A stretch of DNA of 64,000 bases from JAXLWB01 sp046328715 (GTDB taxonomy: Bacteria > Chloroflexota > Anaerolineae > Caldilineales > Caldilineaceae), in contig JAXLWB010000003.1 of NCBI GenBank assembly GCA_046328715.1, positions 248,001 through 312,000 on the forward strand. The letters are read 5' to 3'. The notes under the pieces are model-generated. The model made no database searches and had not been told where the DNA came from. It saw only the letters and a program-made list of their open reading frames with translations. How positions within the stretch are numbered: the stretch's first letter is position 1; every line of letters begins with the position of its first letter. The position numbers were made by a program, and so were the translations under genes. Of this stretch, positions 1 through 8,100 are shown in pieces.

Positions 1-926
1 TCGGCAGCCGAATGTCCAAGCGGAAAAGGCACCTCGTCCCAAGCCAGCCCGAGCACTCAGTGACGAAGAACGCACAACAGTACACAATCTGCTTAATAGT
101 GACCGTTCTGCCGACCAGTCGCCCTATGAGGTGTATGCGACCCTTGCTTGATGAAGGCAATATCATTGCTCGATTCGCACCCTGTACCGAATCCTGCACG
201 AGTCTGGAGGCAACCAAGAACGACGAGACCAACTGCGCCATCCGCATTACACTAAACCGGAACTGTTGGCAATCGCACCGAATCAGCTTTGGTCGTGGGA
301 TATCGCCAAACTGCGAGGGCCAGCACCTATGCACTACTACTATCTCTATGTCATGATTGACGTATTTGGCCGCTATGTGGTGGGCTGGCTCTTAGCACAG
401 CATGAATCAGCGCAACTCGCCCAGCAACTGGTCACAGAAAGCTGCCGCAAGCAAGCGATTGTCCCCAATCAGCGACCTATCCATGCCGACCGCGCACCCA
501 TGACAGCCAAACCGCTCGCTCAACTTTATCGATTTGGACATTGAACCGAGCCATTCTCGACCTTATACACCCAATGATAACCCTTTCTCGGAGGCGCAAT
601 TCAAACCATGAAATATCGTCCTGATTTTCCGCAACGCTTTGAGGACTATTCACAAGCGCATACTTGGACGAAAGCCTCTTGACTGGTATAACAACCAGCA
701 TCACCATGCCGCTTTGGCCTTGCTCACGCGCCTGCTATGGTTCACTCTGACATGCCGCCGACATCTTGGCAAAACGCCAGATCACTTTGAGCAATGCTTA
801 CACTTTACATCCTGAACGCTTTGTTCATGGCCCTGACCTTGTCGCCTCAAGCCGTTGCCGACCGCAGTGTGGATCAACCCTCCTGCTCCGCTCGCATCAT
901 TGATCGCCGATAATGTAGACCACTGA
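1..926 (+). pseudogene. Decayed IS3-type transposase (rve integrase core), 5' end outside the window
   Basis: Reading across frames gives pieces of a DDE integrase-core transposase. There is an HTH/linker part with SDEERTTV.. and YEVYATLLDEG. A segment with APNQLWSWDIAKLRGP and YYYLYVMIDVFGRYVVGW follows (about 266-400), then an IHADR..MTAKPLAQL region. A C-terminal part resembles the family phrases NPFSEAQFKTMKYRPDFP, HPERFVHG and PLPTAVWINPP, and ends with a TGA near 924. Consecutive segments lie in different frames, so several indels separate them and no full-length protein can be made. The element is related to the intact IS3 copy at 1731-3124 only at family level. It marks this end of the window as an insertion hot spot. 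The call is firm for the family; the subgroup is not determined. Confidence 0.8.
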
Positions 927-946
927 ATCTTTGGCGCAGCTTCCCT

Positions 947-967
947 CCCCCGAAGCGGTTAGCCGCA
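947..967. repeat. 21-bp sequence matching in inverted orientation at 2983-3003
   Basis: This stretch contains the small palindrome GCGGTTAGCCGC. Its reverse complement matches 2983-3003 at about 19 of 21 positions. One copy lies just after the decayed transposase, the other between orfB and the right end of the IS3 element. It may be a leftover of a related element's end; function unknown. Confidence 0.45.
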
Positions 968-988
968 GTTTGTTGTTGCTCTTTTCGA

Positions 989-1609
989 GTGTATTTTTCC
1001 GTCCGTTTTTGTCTCACGGTTATTGACACATTCCGTACCTCAAAAATCAACCACAGTTCAACAAATGTATATCATACGTTCTTTCGTACGAACGGGGTCA
1101 ACCGAATTTGGAAAACATCTTCGGATGACCCGATTAATGAGCCCGTGAAAGACGGTGCTCATCAGAAATCCTTTTACTCTCAAATTCCACACGTGGGCCC
1201 GATTGAATCACCGTTGCGAGAAGTACTTGTGCCAACCGGTGTGAATAACGATAGTCAAAATCATAGCAGCACTTCCCAGGTAAGGAATAGTGGTAAAGAC
1301 TCATTGACTAATACGAGCGATGCTCAAAAATGTACTGATAACTCCCGACTTAATACAAATAATGAAATTGCTTCTTTACCAGGAAGTAATGGTCAAAGTT
1401 CATTCAATATACCACTACCTACACAGTCAATGACATCACCTTCATTGGAGGGTAGAAATCATGTTTTCCAAAATCAATTATCAGATTTAGCTCATGATAA
1501 CGTAACCCGATCCGTAGAGATAAGCGATGTGACTATTTGGCTTGTTAAAATGTCAATGATCATTGCAATTATTCTCGAGGCGATTTTATTGATTATGCTA
1601 TTGTCTTAA
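989..1609 (+). CDS. Hypothetical Ser/Asn/Thr-rich protein with a C-terminal membrane anchor
   Basis: I do not recognise this protein. Up to 206 residues can be read from a GTG at 989, but no convincing ribosome binding site fixes the start. The body is polar and rich in Ser, Asn, Thr and Gln with no visible catalytic motif. The last about 22 residues (WLVKMSMIIAIILEAILLIM) form one hydrophobic helix ending a few residues before the stop, like a tail anchor. The base composition is clearly more AT-rich than the rest of the window. The gene sits between a decayed transposase and an IS3 element, so it may have been acquired or carried by a mobile element. It could also be a degenerate or spurious reading frame. 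Confidence 0.45.
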   Translation: MYFSVRFCLTVIDTFRTSKINHSSTNVYHTFFRTNGVNRIWKTSSDDPINEPVKDGAHQKSFYSQIPHVGPIESPLREVLVPTGVNNDSQNHSSTSQVRNSGKDSLTNTSDAQKCTDNSRLNTNNEIASLPGSNGQSSFNIPLPTQSMTSPSLEGRNHVFQNQLSDLAHDNVTRSVEISDVTIWLVKMSMIIAIILEAILLIMLLS

Positions 1610-1802
1610 TAGGAAAAGATTAACTTGACAAAGTAATTGCACAACCATAGTCAAAGGAACATATTATGCGCCAATTGAAATACAACTAAGATTTCAATTT
1701 ACTTTAGCTTATCCTACACGACCCTTATACTGACCCCCAAAAACTAGACAGGGCAATAAGGTGGTGGCGAGTGATAAAATAGAGGTAACAAGGAGCCACC
1801 AA

Positions 1803-2096
1803 ATGACCAAACAAAGAAAGCGGTATACAGCCGAGTTCAAGGCAAGAGCCGCGTTGGAAGTGGTCAAAGCAAATCGGACGCTGAATGAACTGGCCAGTGA
1901 ATACGAAGTTCATCCGAATCAGTTGATGCAATGGAAACGGCAGTTGTTAGAGAGCTTGCCCAGCATCTTTACTGACAAACGAAGCAAAGGTGAAAAGGAA
2001 CAGGAAAACAAGGAAGCAGAACTCTATCAACAAATTGGGCAACTGAAAGTCGAACTAGACTGGATGAAAAAAAAAGCTGGCATCTTCAGTCACTGA
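1803..2096 (+). CDS. IS3-family transposase OrfA (HTH protein)
   Basis: This 97-residue protein is the DNA-binding OrfA of an IS3 element. The N-terminus (KRYTAEFKARAALEVVKANRTLNELASEY) is the usual HTH_Tnp_1 start. It is followed by the VHPNQLMQWKRQLLES helix and a leucine-heptad region (ELYQQIGQLKVELDWMKKK) used for multimerisation. The ATG at 1803 follows AAGGAGCCACCAA, a good ribosome binding site, so an upstream in-frame ATG at 1761 is unlikely. Near its end the gene contains a run of nine A residues (about 2065-2073). OrfB coding sense continues in another frame from this run, so it is the likely site for producing an OrfAB fusion. Confidence 0.85.
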   Translation: MTKQRKRYTAEFKARAALEVVKANRTLNELASEYEVHPNQLMQWKRQLLESLPSIFTDKRSKGEKEQENKEAELYQQIGQLKVELDWMKKKAGIFSH

Positions 2097-2106
2097 ACGA
2101 CGCACC

Positions 2107-2934
2107 TTGATCGAGCCAGAACATGGACAAATATCTATCGTGCGCCAGTGCGAATTGTTAGGAGTCTCCCGTGCAGGCTATTACTATGAGCCTGCTGGTG
2201 AAAAGAAAGAGACACAACAACTGATGCGACTGATTGACGAACAATATACTCGTTGCCCGTTCTACGGTTACCGCAAAATCACACTTGGTTTGCGTGCGGC
2301 AGGTTATCTGGTCAACAAGAAACGCATCCAACGCTTAATGCAATTGATGGGTCTGACCGCGATTGTCCCGAAACCTGATTTGTCCAAACCACATCCTGAA
2401 CATCGAGTTTATCCTTACTTGCTGCGCAACGTACTGATTACTAAGGTGCACCAGGTGTGGAGTGCGGATATCACTTACATTCCACTTCAACAGGGGTGGA
2501 TGTACCTGGTTGCCATCATTGATTGGTTTAGTCGGTATGTGTTGGCTTGGGAAGTCTCCAACACGGCTGACACCGATTTCTGTCTGAGTGCCTTGGAACG
2601 GGCACTCAAGTTGGGAACTCCCTCGATTTTCAATACGGACCAAGGCTCGCAATTTACCAGTGATGCATTTACAGCTCGTTTGAAACAAGCTGAAATCGCT
2701 ATCAGCATGGACGGACGGGGCCGGGCACTCGACAATATCTTTGTCGAACGGCTTTGGCGTACTGTCAAATATGAAGAGGTCTATCCCAATGACTACGCTT
2801 CGTTACTGATCGGTCGCCAGCGCTTGAACGACTACTTTCCGTTCTACAATCACCAACGCTATCATCAAGCGCTGGCTTACCAAACACCAGCCGCTGTTTT
2901 CTTTGCTTCAAGGTCGGTCGTTACCATGTTGTGA
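2107..2934 (+). CDS. IS3-family transposase OrfB (DDE integrase core)
   Basis: OrfB is the catalytic half of the IS3 transposase. It has the HTH_21 region (LMRLIDEQYTRCPFYGYRKIT) and an rve core with the first Asp in VWSADITYIP, the second in STFNTDQGSQFT-like SIFNTDQGSQFT, and the Glu in DNIFVERLWRTVKYEEVY. The C-terminus YNHQRYHQALAYQTPAAVF is typical. Recognisable coding sense extends upstream of the TTG at 2107 as KKLASSVTERRT. This places OrfB in the +1 frame relative to orfA from the A9 run. Expression therefore needs slippage at the A9 run, or the run has lost or gained a base. All three catalytic residues are present. Confidence 0.85.
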   Translation: MIEPEHGQISIVRQCELLGVSRAGYYYEPAGEKKETQQLMRLIDEQYTRCPFYGYRKITLGLRAAGYLVNKKRIQRLMQLMGLTAIVPKPDLSKPHPEHRVYPYLLRNVLITKVHQVWSADITYIPLQQGWMYLVAIIDWFSRYVLAWEVSNTADTDFCLSALERALKLGTPSIFNTDQGSQFTSDAFTARLKQAEIAISMDGRGRALDNIFVERLWRTVKYEEVYPNDYASLLIGRQRLNDYFPFYNHQRYHQALAYQTPAAVFFASRSVVTML

Positions 2935-2982
2935 AACGCCTGGACTGTCCATCTCTCGCCGCATACAGGTCAGTGCTTTTGC

Positions 2983-3003
2983 CTGCGACTAACCGCCTCG
3001 GGG
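2983..3003. repeat. Inverted partner of the repeat at 947-967
   Basis: This sequence (CTGCGACTAACCGCCTCGGGG region) matches the reverse complement of 947-967 at about 19 of 21 bases. It lies inside the IS3 element between the orfB stop and the right inverted repeat. Confidence 0.45.
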
Positions 3004-3133
3004 GAGCGGGCGACGTTGATTCCCTCCCTACCTTTTTACATGGATGTTTTGTTCTTGAAGTCTGTTCTTCGTTCTTTCTATCACCTTATTTCAAGCCTTT
3101 TTCTGTCTTGACAATTGGGGTCACTATACCTCT

Positions 3134-3222
3134 TCACCCCTCCACAAAGCTCTCCATCCTCTCAAAATGCGGCCTGCGCCAGTAGATCCGCTCACGGATA
3201 GTCCAGCGTTGAAAGTCGTCGA
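3134..3222 (-). pseudogene. 3' fragment of a second Mut7-C gene
   Basis: Read on the minus strand this encodes DDFQRWTIRERIYWRRPHFE followed by RMESFVEG and a stop. It clearly parallels the C-terminus of the intact protein at 4016-4783 (DDFQRCTVCAQIYWRGSHFE, RMEAFVEEV). The second CxxC pair of the zinc ribbon is lost in the fragment (CTVC has become WTIR). The rest of the gene is missing upstream. The IS3 element ends within 10 bp of its 3' side. It is a relic of a tandem duplication or of a recombination event. Confidence 0.75.
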
Positions 3223-3353
3223 AATGACATCTGTGTAGGTCTTCTATGAGTCGCAAGCTTGGGTCACTCAAGCGGTTGGTGACAGTAACATGTTATGATA
3301 CAATGCAATTAGACTTTGATAAAGCCTAAGCAATAATTGATGTACAGTTCGAT

Positions 3354-3614
3354 ATGCCAAAACTGTTTGAAGATAGTGGTTTCACCTTTCGTTTCTATGC
3401 TGCTGATTTGGATGAGCCGATTCATGTACATATTGAGAAGGATGATCATATTGCAAAATTCTGGGTGAATCCTCTGACTTGTGCTGTTGATGGTGGTTTT
3501 AACAATCGAGAGTTACGCCGAATCGCACAGATTATCGCGTCCCGCCAACAGGAAATTATCGAAAAGTGGCATCAGATGGAAGGGAGACGACGCAATGCAG
3601 GTCGAAGTAATTAA
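3354..3614 (+). CDS. DUF4160 domain-containing protein
   Basis: An 86-residue small protein of the DUF4160 family. It has the family features: an N-terminal MPKLFEDSGFTFRFYAADLDEP, then PIHVHIEK..HIAKFWVNP, and a C-terminal ELRRIAQIIASRQQEIIEKWHQ helix. The molecular function of the family is not established; members often sit in small two-gene units with antitoxin-like context. The gene overlaps the next one by 20 bp (3595-3614), which suggests co-expression. The ATG at 3354 agrees with the family start, although the ribosome binding site is weak. Confidence 0.75.
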   Translation: MPKLFEDSGFTFRFYAADLDEPIHVHIEKDDHIAKFWVNPLTCAVDGGFNNRELRRIAQIIASRQQEIIEKWHQMEGRRRNAGRSN

Positions 3615-3933
3615 ATTACCCTATCAATCACCTTATACCGAGAAAAAGGTCGATTTGATTATTCCAGTGGCAATTCCAGACCTGGAAGAACTGCGTGCCT
3701 TTGCCTATGCGCTACATGAGCAAGGTATAGCATGGCATGGAGATTATGGGGGATGGCCAGCCTACTATACGCCGGAAGATCATACCCAAAAGCCGCCCAA
3801 TTCCAAACAAAGATTTCGCCCCGCTGAGTTTTGGATTGGAACAGATCTGGTTTGGAGTTTTACCTTCTCGTGGGAAGATGGTGCTGATGAAGAACCAATT
3901 GAGATGGAAAGTAGATACAATAAAATCCTTTGA
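3595..3933 (+). CDS. Hypothetical protein coupled to the DUF4160 gene
   Basis: A 112-residue soluble protein that I cannot assign to a family. It begins MQVEVIKLPYQSPYTEKKVD and contains a DLEELRAFAYALHEQGIAWH helix, a Trp/Gly/Tyr-rich turn (GDYGGWPAYYTP), and an acidic C-terminus (SWEDGADEEPIEMESRYN). The ATG at 3595 follows GGGAGACGACGCA inside the end of the DUF4160 gene, so translation is probably coupled. DUF4160 genes are commonly followed by a small partner gene, but this sequence does not look like the usual DUF2442 partner. Confidence 0.6.
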   Translation: MQVEVIKLPYQSPYTEKKVDLIIPVAIPDLEELRAFAYALHEQGIAWHGDYGGWPAYYTPEDHTQKPPNSKQRFRPAEFWIGTDLVWSFTFSWEDGADEEPIEMESRYNKIL

Positions 3934-4015
3934 CTTTAGTTCCGTAGAAGAGATCTTGAACATTCCTGCCGATCTCGGCTTTGCCAGCGAAGATATCGTC
4001 ATGGAAATGGCTCTT

Positions 4016-4783
4016 TCATCGTTGCTCTCCTAACTCCCTCATCACCTCCTCCACAAACGCCTCCATCCTCTCAAAATGCGAGCCGCGCCAGTAGATCTGG
4101 GCGCAGACGGTGCAGCGTTGAAAATCGTCGTAGTAGAGTTGGGTTTTCGGTTCGAGTTGGTCGAAAATCTCAGCCTTGGTTACGGTCTCTAACAGGCCGT
4201 TGCAATGGACGCAACGCTGCCAGAGCTGAATCTGATCTTGGAGATGGTAGCGGCGCAAGATGTCGATCAACTGCTGGCGTGGCTCACTGGAACGCACACA
4301 GTGACCATAGACCACAATCTTGTACTTGAGCAATCCGCGATCGCGGGTCAAGAGTAGACGATTTTCATGGCTGGAAATCTGGGCCAGTTCACTATCGTCG
4401 TAACCGTTGCTGTAGAGTGTATCAAACCCAAATTGGCGCAGCCAAGTCGCCAACTGGCCGAGATGGGTGTCAAGTACAAAGCGGATCGGCGGCTCCAAGG
4501 GTGGTCGAAGTGCGATCCTCGGCTCAACTGCTGGCTTGCTGCCCAACGAATACACCTCAACCTGCTCTCCTGCGGCTGGAATGTAGCCGAAATCGACCGC
4601 CACCCCGCTAGCCACGATGGCCTCCACTTCAGGATGAGGGACGCCCAACGACTCAATTGTGTGTTTCACGGTTGTGTGAGCATCCGCCGCTAGTGCAATC
4701 GTCCGCTCGCGCTGATCAGGGGGCAACAAATCATTGAGATCTCCCTGAAAACGAATTACAAACGTATCATTCGACTGGTTCAT
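4016..4783 (-). CDS. Mut7-C RNase-domain protein with N-terminal ubiquitin-like domain
   Basis: This 255-residue protein has two parts. Residues about 1-85 resemble the ubiquitin-like (Mut7-C-associated, ThiS/MoaD-like) domain. Residues about 98-250 form the Mut7-C domain, a PIN-fold putative RNase named after the C-terminus of Mut-7. The start of the domain is clear (RFVLDTHLGQLATWLRQFG) with the acidic residues FDTLY..DDSELA and LLLTRDRGLL. It ends in a zinc ribbon with CVHCNGLL and CTVCAQIYW. RNA cleavage is inferred from the family. A degenerate copy of the C-terminus lies 0.8 kb away at 3134-3222. Confidence 0.85.
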   Translation of the reverse strand: MNQSNDTFVIRFQGDLNDLLPPDQRERTIALAADAHTTVKHTIESLGVPHPEVEAIVASGVAVDFGYIPAAGEQVEVYSLGSKPAVEPRIALRPPLEPPIRFVLDTHLGQLATWLRQFGFDTLYSNGYDDSELAQISSHENRLLLTRDRGLLKYKIVVYGHCVRSSEPRQQLIDILRRYHLQDQIQLWQRCVHCNGLLETVTKAEIFDQLEPKTQLYYDDFQRCTVCAQIYWRGSHFERMEAFVEEVMRELGEQR

Positions 4784-4823
4784 GAGAAATTCTTCACTTT
4801 ATTCGTATGCGGAACAAAAATCG

Positions 4824-4866
4824 GGTGAGGAGTGATGCCTGAATGTCTCCAGCTTCACTCCTCACC
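4824..4866. repeat. 12-bp perfect inverted repeat
   Basis: The arms GGTGAGGAGTGA (4824-4835) and TCACTCCTCACC (4855-4866) are perfect complements with a 19-nt loop. The repeat lies between the divergent Mut7-C gene and the large secreted protein. The rest of 4784-5103 shows only the second hairpin at 5001-5055. Confidence 0.7.
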
Positions 4867-5000
4867 ACTCCTTCTCCATTCCATCCCTAATCCCACACAA
4901 ATCTTAATTACAAAGTAAGCATAATTAGACAAACTGTAAAGATACTGTGCGGTCGCCATTGCTCACCCTATGCTACGGTCATCAATATACTGCGGCTGCA

Positions 5001-5055
5001 ATGAGAACCGGAGTTTTTCTACACTATTTTCTAGAAGCAAAATTCCGGTTCTCAT
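5001..5055. repeat. Palindromic repeat family A, copy 1
   Basis: Arms ATGAGAACCGGA (5001-5012) and TCCGGTTCTCAT (5044-5055) are perfectly complementary. A 54-bp relative with the same outer arms is at 44789-44842. Both copies lie 25-50 bp upstream of a plus-strand start codon. Confidence 0.7.
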
Positions 5056-5103
5056 TCAGAGCTCAGTTTAGTTGTTTTATTTCGCTCAAATGGAGCAATG
5101 CAC

Positions 5104-8100
5104 ATGAACCTCTACTCTTACCAATTCGGGCTGCTACGAACCAAGCAGCTTTATCTTTCGGCACTTTGTTTGATCCTACTGAGTGCCTTTGCCTTTCCTG
5201 CCACAGTTTGGGCACAAGACCAACAACCGGCACAGAGTGCTCAAAGCTATACTGTTCGTATTACCAGCAACGGTTTCGATCCAGCCCAACTCACCATTGC
5301 TCCTGGCGATAGTGTCACCTGGATCAACGACATGCCGGCGAACGTGACATTGAATAGCCAGAGTATCTTCCGACTTTTTCTGCCCACGATACAGCGTGAA
5401 GGAGGCAATGTCAACCTGAAGGAAACAACAAATGAAGCTGATGCTGCCCAAACAACGAGCAGCCCGCAGCTTCTCTTATCCGAGTTGCCACTCAATCGCC
5501 AATTAGCGCCAGGCGAAAGCTTTACGCAGGTCTTCGACAGCCAGGGTATCTTTGGCTTCAAGGTCGATGGCATGGACCTATCACTCTGTACCGTGAACGT
5601 CGTTGGTGAGGTACAACCTACCGCCACGCCGACCAACACACCAGTCGATAATCCAGCGACTGCAACACCGACCGCTACAGGGGATAGTGGCGGTACTGCA
5701 ACAGCAACGCCTACTGCAACCACCAATGGTGCCACGCCAGCGACAGCCACCTCGACTGCAACCACACAGACGTTACCCACCGATCAAGCCACACCAACCC
5801 CGACAGCAACCAACGATCCGGCAGCAACGGTTACCGCAACGGCGACACCCTCGCCGATCACCACACCAGGGGCGACGGCGAGTCCAACTGCCACGACGAA
5901 CGGAAGCAACCCTACTGCCACACCCAGCGCAACCGCTACCGTCGCGCCAACCAATGGAGCAACGGCAACTGCGACTGCCACCAGCAATGGCAGCAATCCG
6001 ACTGCAACTTTCACTGCCTTACCGACGACAACCCATACAGCCACCCCGATCGTGAACGCAACGGCGACGGCAACTAGTGTTGCGACTGCGACAAGTACGG
6101 CCACATCAACCAGCGTAGCCACGGCCACTAGCACGGCGACCACAGCGAATCCACCTACCGCCACCAATACAGCGCTACCGGCGAATACAGCGACCGCTAC
6201 CCGGACACCGACGCGCACCCCAACTGCGACACGTACACCCACCGCAACGCCCAGCCCAACAGCCACGGCGACTGCAACTTCGATCTATTCACCTACGCCG
6301 ACCGACACGCCGCAGCCAACGGCATCACCCACACCGCTCAAGTCGCCAACCAGCGAGCCGACTGCCACTAGCACGCCCGCGCAGAGCAGCCCGACCAGCG
6401 TCATCTCGGTGACCGCCGACATTAGCAGCAACACAACCTGGGCCAGCGGCAATGTCTATGTGCTTTACGGTGAAATTCACGTCAACCAATCAGTGAGTCT
6501 CAATATTCAGCAGGGTGTAGTCGTTCGCTTTGGTACCAACACAGTGACGAACAAGGCAGGCAAACTGATCGTCGATGGCAAGCTGAACGCCCAAGGGGCA
6601 CAGAACAACCGCGTTGTCTTTACCTCGATCAACGATGACCGATTCGGGCCAGATTTACAGACCAACGGCGCAAGCACTTGGGTACAAAGCGGCGACTGGG
6701 CAGGGATCAGCTTCAGCGCAACCAGCATCGGCAGCGTGATGAATCATGTCTTGATCATAGGTGCGGGCAAGGCACCCGAAGAGGCCAGCGTCACCGTGAA
6801 CGGCAGCGACCTTGACGTGCTCAACAGTGAAATTCAGATGAGCGCCTCGGCGGCTCTTTCCTACCAGAACAACTCGAATGGGCAGATCAAATACAATCTG
6901 CTCAACACCAATATGACGCATGGCATCATTCTGCGCAGCAAGGCCCATCCGCAGATTATCGAAAATACCATCACCCACAACCGCAACTATGCCATTTATC
7001 AGGAAGGAACATGTTTCCCGACGCTCAGCGGCAACCTGGTCTATGGCAATGGCCTCAACGGCGTTGGTGTCTTTGGCGGTGTGACCACGGGACAATGGAG
7101 TGTAAACGCCAATCTGCCCTATGTCGTTGCTGATACCGTGATTGTGTCCCCCACCTACAAGCTAACCTTACCTGCCGGGCTCGTCGTCAAATTCCAAGCA
7201 GGCAAAAAGATGGTTGTGCAAGGGGCGCTGGCAGCCAGTGGTTTGATCACATCCCCCGTAGTCTTTACTTCACTTAAGAATGACCTAGTCGGTGGCGATA
7301 CACAACAGGATGGCACAGCCAACAAACCCGCCGCTGGCGACTGGGAATCGCTCGCCTTCGATGATTCAACCCTTGATGCTCAGACCAGCCTGGACTATGT
7401 CGAGATCAGCTATGGCGGCAGCAATGCTAATAGCGGCGCATTGGTGATTACTTCCAGCCTGCCGAGCCTCAATCATCTCACCCTCACCTACAGCAAGGGT
7501 CGTGGCCTTTATGTCTACAACGCGCAGCCAACCCTGCAAAACTCGGTCTTCAGCGGCAACGTGATTGGCATACTCAACGGCGCTTCGGCCAGTGCCAATG
7601 TCAGCAACAGCAGTTTCTACATGAACAGCCAATATGCCATCAGCAACACCAATCCGATTAGCAATGTTACTGCCATACAAAACTGGTGGGGCGATGGCAA
7701 TGGCCCCAAGCATTCTACTAACGGCGCTGCAATCGGCGACGCGGTCAGTGATCGCGTCTCTTTCTCACCCTGGATCTCCAGTACGCCGAGTAATCTGCCC
7801 TTGCCGCTTCTCATCTTTGCGCCGCCTGTCACCTATACGCAAGTCAGTGGCGCGCTAGCTGCCAACACCACATGGACGTTGGCCCAGAGTCCTTACCTCG
7901 TCAGCGCCGATGTCACAGTCAATGCCGGGGTAAAATTGACAATCCAGCCAGGCGTTGTGATTAAGTTCGCCACAGCCAAAAGTTTGATTGTCAACGGCAT
8001 TCTCGAAGCGGTCGGCACCACAGGACAGCATATCATTTTCACTTCTGCCAAAGATGACACTGCAGGCGGCGACAGCAACGGCGACAAGAACGCCAGCCAG

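Larger units (their letters stand above)
1731..3124 (+). mobile_element. IS3-family insertion sequence
   Basis: The element carries orfA and orfB of the IS3 family. The left end reads TGACCCCCAAAAACTAGACA and the right end, on the opposite strand, reads (G)TGACCCCAATTGTCAAGACA, giving imperfect terminal inverted repeats of about 20 bp. The pentamer TATAC lies immediately outside both ends (1726-1730 and 3125-3129), as expected for a 3-5 bp IS3 target duplication. The right end lies within 10 bp of a truncated Mut7-C gene fragment. Exact ends could differ by one or two bases. Confidence 0.8.

Noticed and set aside
2931..3185. 84-residue frame after orfB
   Set aside because: It crosses the right end of the IS element and the Mut7-C relic; no domain or ribosome binding site.
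3737..4033. 98-residue plus-strand frame overlapping the hypothetical gene at 3595
   Set aside because: It runs out of frame through the 3595-3933 gene and into the Mut7-C gene, and shows no domain.
5247..6266. Long minus-strand reading frames rich in Val/Ala/Gly opposite the ATPT linker
   Set aside because: They are the complement of the Ala-Thr-Pro repeat codons; the plus-strand protein has signal peptide and domains on both sides.
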